DNA of 64,000 nucleotides from DATAOG01 sp963782885 (GTDB lineage: Bacteria; Pseudomonadota; Alphaproteobacteria; Geminicoccales; Geminicoccaceae): assembly GCA_963782885.1 (NCBI GenBank), contig CAWALL010000006.1:207692-271691 (forward strand), written 5' to 3'. The number at the start of each line of letters is the position of its first letter. Position 1 is the stretch's first letter. Below, in pieces: positions 61,174 to 64,000 of the stretch. The translations under genes and the position numbers were made by a program. The notes under the pieces are model-generated. The model worked only from the letters and a program-made list of their open reading frames with translations, was not told the origin of the DNA and did not search any database.

Positions 61174-62361
61174 ATGGCTCGGACCGCGCCCAACCTGTTC
61201 ACCGATGACGACGAGTCGGGCGGGCTGCACGCGACCGGGCTGCTGCCGGCGCAGCATCTCAGGGCGCTGATCGAGCAGAGCCGGGAGATCCAGTCGCTGG
61301 TCCCGATCGAGCCCGAGCAGCTGCAGCCGGCGAGCCTCGATCTGCGCCTGGGCGCCACCGCCTACCGGGTGCGCGCGAGCTTCCTGCCGGGCGAGGCCGC
61401 GACCGTCCAGGACAAGATCGAGGCGTTCGCGATGCACCGCTTCGAGCTCTCGGAGGCGGGCGCGGTGCTCGAGAAAGGCTGTGTCTACATCGTCGAGCTG
61501 ATGGAGCGCCTGGCCCTCAGGAGGCGGACCTCGGCGATCGCCAATCCCAAGAGCTCGATCGGCCGGCTGGACGTGTTCGTTCGCCTGATCACCGACCAGG
61601 GCGGCGAGTTCGACCGGGTGCGCGCCAACTACCAGGGGCCGCTCTACGCCGAGATCTCGCCCCGGACCTTCAGCGTTCTGGTCCGCAAGGGCGACCGGCT
61701 GAACCAGATCCGGATCAAGCGGGGCACGCCCTTGCCGAGCGATGACGCCATGCGCCGCCTGAACGAGCGCGACCGCCTGCTCGCCCCGGGCCTCGAGCCC
61801 GACGAGATCAGGAAGGGCGTGCCGATCACGGTCGACCTCGCGGGCCGGGGCGCGGACGAGGTCATCGGCTATCGGGCGCGCCGTCACGCCGGCCTGATCG
61901 ATCTGCGCCGGCTGCGCCACTACCCGCCGGACGATTTCTGGCATCTGGTCCGGGCTCCGCGCGACGGCCTTCTGGTCCTGGACCCGGGCGAGTTCTACAT
62001 CCTGGCGTCCAAGGAGGCGGTCCGGGTGCCCGCCGACCACGCCGCCGAGATGCTCGCCTACGACACCGCGATGGGCGAGTTCCGGGTGCATTATGCCGGC
62101 TTCTTCGATCCCGGCTTCGGCCATCCCGATGCCGGCGGCGGGGGCGGTGGCGAGAGCTTGGGGCCGGTCCCGGGAGGCACGCGCGCCGTGCTCGAGGTGC
62201 GCTCGCACGAGGTGCCGTTCGTGCTCGAGGACGGTCAGCGGGTCGGCCGCCTGATCTACGAACGTCTGATCACCCGCCCCGACCGTCTCTACGGCGCCGG
62301 CATCGGCTCGTCCTACCAGCGCCAGGGCCTGGCGCTCTCCAAGCACTTCCGCCAGCCGTAG
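61174..62361 (+). CDS. dcd: dCTP deaminase, two-domain alphaproteobacterial type
   Basis: 395 residues built from two dUTPase-like halves. LIPAQHL-like GLLPAQHLRALIEQS, QLQPASLDLRLGATAYRVR and RRTSAIANPKSSIGRLDVFVR (Walker-like serine site, ~125-145) mark the first half; IGYRARRHAGLIDLRR and LDPGEFYILASKEAVRVP the second. This long form (DCD_N family) is typical of alphaproteobacteria, where it provides dUTP for thymidylate synthesis. ATG 61174 begins MARTAPNLF. It is not co-directional with its neighbours. Confidence 0.88.
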   Translation: MARTAPNLFTDDDESGGLHATGLLPAQHLRALIEQSREIQSLVPIEPEQLQPASLDLRLGATAYRVRASFLPGEAATVQDKIEAFAMHRFELSEAGAVLEKGCVYIVELMERLALRRRTSAIANPKSSIGRLDVFVRLITDQGGEFDRVRANYQGPLYAEISPRTFSVLVRKGDRLNQIRIKRGTPLPSDDAMRRLNERDRLLAPGLEPDEIRKGVPITVDLAGRGADEVIGYRARRHAGLIDLRRLRHYPPDDFWHLVRAPRDGLLVLDPGEFYILASKEAVRVPADHAAEMLAYDTAMGEFRVHYAGFFDPGFGHPDAGGGGGGESLGPVPGGTRAVLEVRSHEVPFVLEDGQRVGRLIYERLITRPDRLYGAGIGSSYQRQGLALSKHFRQP

Positions 62362-62418
62362 CGACAAGAGCGCGTGAAGGCGACGGGCGGCAGATGTGAC
62401 CCGGAGAGGCGTCCCGGC

Positions 62419-63180
62419 CTAGCGGACCGGCTTGCCGGCGCCCTCGTTGGCGCGGCGCCAGCCGGCCTCGCGGGCGGCCTCGTCGCTGCAGAACCGCTCG
62501 CGGTCGGCCGCGCCGGCCGGGGCATGGTCGTAGTCGGCATCGGTCGGCACGACGTAGGTCCGATCGCCCTCGGCGCTGACCCTGCCCTTGACGTTGCAGG
62601 CATCGCCCGGCGGTTCGGCCCCGCCGAGGCGCGGCCGCTTGCTGTCCCGCCACTCCCAGGGCGGCTGGAACTCGCTGCCCCAGATGCCGAGGCCGGCCTG
62701 CCGCGCCTGGCGCTCGATCTGGCCGTAATAGGGAAAGCTTCCCGGCAGCGCCATGCCGTAACCGTTGCGCAGCATGGCCTGGGCCAGATCCTGATCGGGT
62801 CCCACCATGCAGACCCGGATCAGCTCGCCGTGCGCGCCCCGGCTCTGCGGCAGCTCGCGCCAGTCCTTGCAGACCACCGGGCTGCCGCTCAGGCTCACGA
62901 GCTTCTGCAGGGCAAAGGCGGCGTCGACGCCGCAGGTCCAGGGCTTGCCGTTGCGCCGGCAGATCTGGCCGAGCTCGGGCGCGTCGATGCCGTACAGCTG
63001 GATGACCTCCGCCCCGCTCTGCAAGGTGTCACCGTCGATCACCTGAAGGTTCTGCCCGCCGCTGGTCTGGTCGGCCCCGGACGCGAGCGGTCCGGCGCTG
63101 ATCAGCCCGACCGTGGCGACCAGCGCCAGCAGACCAGCGCGGGCTGCGGATGGTGCGGTCTTCGAGGGCATCGCAGGCAC
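62419..63180 (-). CDS. SNase-like secreted protein lacking the catalytic arginines
   Basis: 253 residues with a signal peptide (~15-36). The thermonuclease fold is evident: LQVIDGDTLQS keeps the calcium aspartates, and LYGIDAPELGQ keeps the glutamate. But the position of staphylococcal Arg35 is Gln (IQLYGIDAPE), and where Arg87 belongs (YGR) the sequence reads HGE. MLRNGYGMALPGSFPYY and the Cys-rich C-terminal extension follow. The start is either GTG 63180 (AAGGGCGG upstream) or ATG 63171. It is probably a non-catalytic nucleic-acid or protein-binding relative. Confidence 0.78.
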   Translation of the reverse strand: MPAMPSKTAPSAARAGLLALVATVGLISAGPLASGADQTSGGQNLQVIDGDTLQSGAEVIQLYGIDAPELGQICRRNGKPWTCGVDAAFALQKLVSLSGSPVVCKDWRELPQSRGAHGELIRVCMVGPDQDLAQAMLRNGYGMALPGSFPYYGQIERQARQAGLGIWGSEFQPPWEWRDSKRPRLGGAEPPGDACNVKGRVSAEGDRTYVVPTDADYDHAPAGAADRERFCSDEAAREAGWRRANEGAGKPVR

Positions 63181-63389
63181 GATCTACCGCCCTTCCGGAG
63201 CATGGTCGATGCGAGCCCGGCGGGCTCCGCCCGCGTCGGGTTGCCGCTTGCCGGGATTACACCACAGGTAGACTGGACGCGCTACTGATCGAGGCGGCGG
63301 CGGACCCATGGGTCGATCTTAGCCGGCGGTGGTTGCCGATTGGTAAGCCGCGTGCCGGCGAGGCGACCAAGCTGGTCCAGCGGTCGGGG

Positions 63390-63716
63390 TCAGCGGTGGT
63401 CACCGCTGCCGCCAATCTGCGCCCGAACCGCGCGCGAGCGCAGCTTGTCGAGGTTGCGGGCCGCGATCTGGTCGAGCGACAGTCCGAGGTCGGCCGCGAG
63501 CGTGGCGACGTACCAGAGCACGTCGCCGAGCTCGTCCTCGAGCGCCGCCCGCGGCGCCAGCGCGAAATCGCCCGCCTGGTCGCGTAGCACCTTCTTGATC
63601 TTGCCGCAGACCTCGCCGGCCTCGCTCGCCAGCCCGAGCGCCGGGTAGACGACCCTGAACCGGTCGTCGTAGATGGCGGTCCGCCGAGCCGCCGCCTGAT
63701 AGTCGTCGAGCTGCAT
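63390..63716 (-). CDS. MazG-like nucleotide pyrophosphohydrolase
   Basis: 108 residues, all helical. LGLASEAGEVCGKIKKVLRD (~28-47) and LEDELGDVLWYVATLAADLGLSLDQIA carry the EXXE and ELGDVLW motifs that bind magnesium in the MazG/all-alpha NTP pyrophosphatase superfamily. A single domain, so it is the short type that cleans up non-canonical nucleotides. It has its own promoter. Confidence 0.88.
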   Translation of the reverse strand: MQLDDYQAAARRTAIYDDRFRVVYPALGLASEAGEVCGKIKKVLRDQAGDFALAPRAALEDELGDVLWYVATLAADLGLSLDQIAARNLDKLRSRAVRAQIGGSGDHR

Positions 63717-63931
63717 CGTGAGCGTCGCCCAAAGCCGCGATGTCGGTGGATCCGGGACCGGCAGCGCAACGGCTCGCCGGCCGGCCGGGTGATCTCTTAG
63801 CGTGGCCGGGGGCCGGATGACAGGGAAAGATCCGGACTGGGGAGAACTGACAGTGCGAGTCCGGCGGGGGTGGACGGGCCGGCCGCGCCTGCTAACTTGC
63901 CGAGGCTGGCGACGCAGGTTGGGATCGCACC

Positions 63932-64000
63932 ATGCTGGTACTGCTACCCGATGCGCTGTTCGAGGACGACGCGCTGATCGAACGCGGCGTGCTCGGCGAT
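63932..64000 (+). CDS. Start of an unidentified gene (cut by window end)
   Basis: Twenty-three codons from ATG 63932 (MLVLLPDALFEDDALIERGV and three more) run to the end of the window. GGGAT lies upstream. The opening resembles the first strand of photolyase/cryptochrome-like proteins of the iron-sulfur type, but this is too short to be sure. Confidence 0.35.
   Translation, partial: MLVLLPDALFEDDALIERGVLGD

Noticed and set aside
1..64000. tRNA, rRNA, prophage or insertion sequence
   Set aside because: I looked for cloverleaf-like patterns, integrases and transposase motifs and saw none; small RNAs could still be missed by eye.

Overview
The window looks like the chromosome of a GC-rich, probably environmental alphaproteobacterium. 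The grounds are high GC with strong third-position bias, the two-domain alphaproteobacterial dCTP deaminase, and two perfect matches to the alphaproteobacterial general-stress (EcfG sigma factor) promoter. I see no rRNA, tRNA, CRISPR array, integrase or insertion sequence.

Layout. (1) 1-14834: a glycan locus. Two tandem sulfatases and a glycoamylase-like (PF10091) protein read rightward. A sugar ABC importer without its ATPase, a discoidin/six-hairpin glycosidase and a GH94 phosphorylase read leftward to meet them. The convergence point at about 4.1-4.8 kb holds a 93-bp tandem repeat and a hairpin. PF10091 and GH94 are the modules that follow the glycosyltransferase in cyclic beta-1,2-glucan synthases, so beta-1,2-glucan or a related, perhaps sulfated, glycan is the likely substrate. 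(2) 14950-17350: two drug/metabolite exporters. (3) 17552-29107: a complete but dispersed ebo set (eboF, eboB, eboA, eboC, eboE, eboD). A c-type cytochrome and a sorbosone-dehydrogenase-like propeller protein lie inside it, and a fasciclin protein under an EcfG-type promoter sits among its parts. (4) 29286-35003: a TMEM220 protein, a ZIP-like gene broken by an in-frame stop, a paoABC-type molybdenum aldehyde oxidoreductase, and a secreted protein made of two near-identical modules, also behind an EcfG-type promoter. (5) 35058-42451: a ten-gene Mrp/Mnh-type cation/proton antiporter operon with three antiporter-like subunits, most genes overlapping by 4 bases. (6) 42667-49958: an amino-acid-type binding protein, a giant SAM-cyclase-AAA-repeat protein, NnrU, the covalent uracil-DNA glycosylase UdgX, and an SDR. 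(7) 49988-54965: a cystathionine-lyase-type gene, a TauD-like dioxygenase, a duplicated 3' end of the lyase gene, and a DUF4062-STAND ATPase preceded by about 310 bases packed with hairpins. (8) 54966-64000: an ABC-2 exporter, Gfa, a 2OG oxygenase, an aldehyde dehydrogenase, dCTP deaminase, an SNase-like protein lacking both catalytic arginines, a MazG-like hydrolase, and the start of a further gene.

The best candidates for something new are the STAND ATPase with its hairpin array, and the redox-augmented, scattered ebo pathway. All functions are inferred from recognisable motifs; no database search was run.
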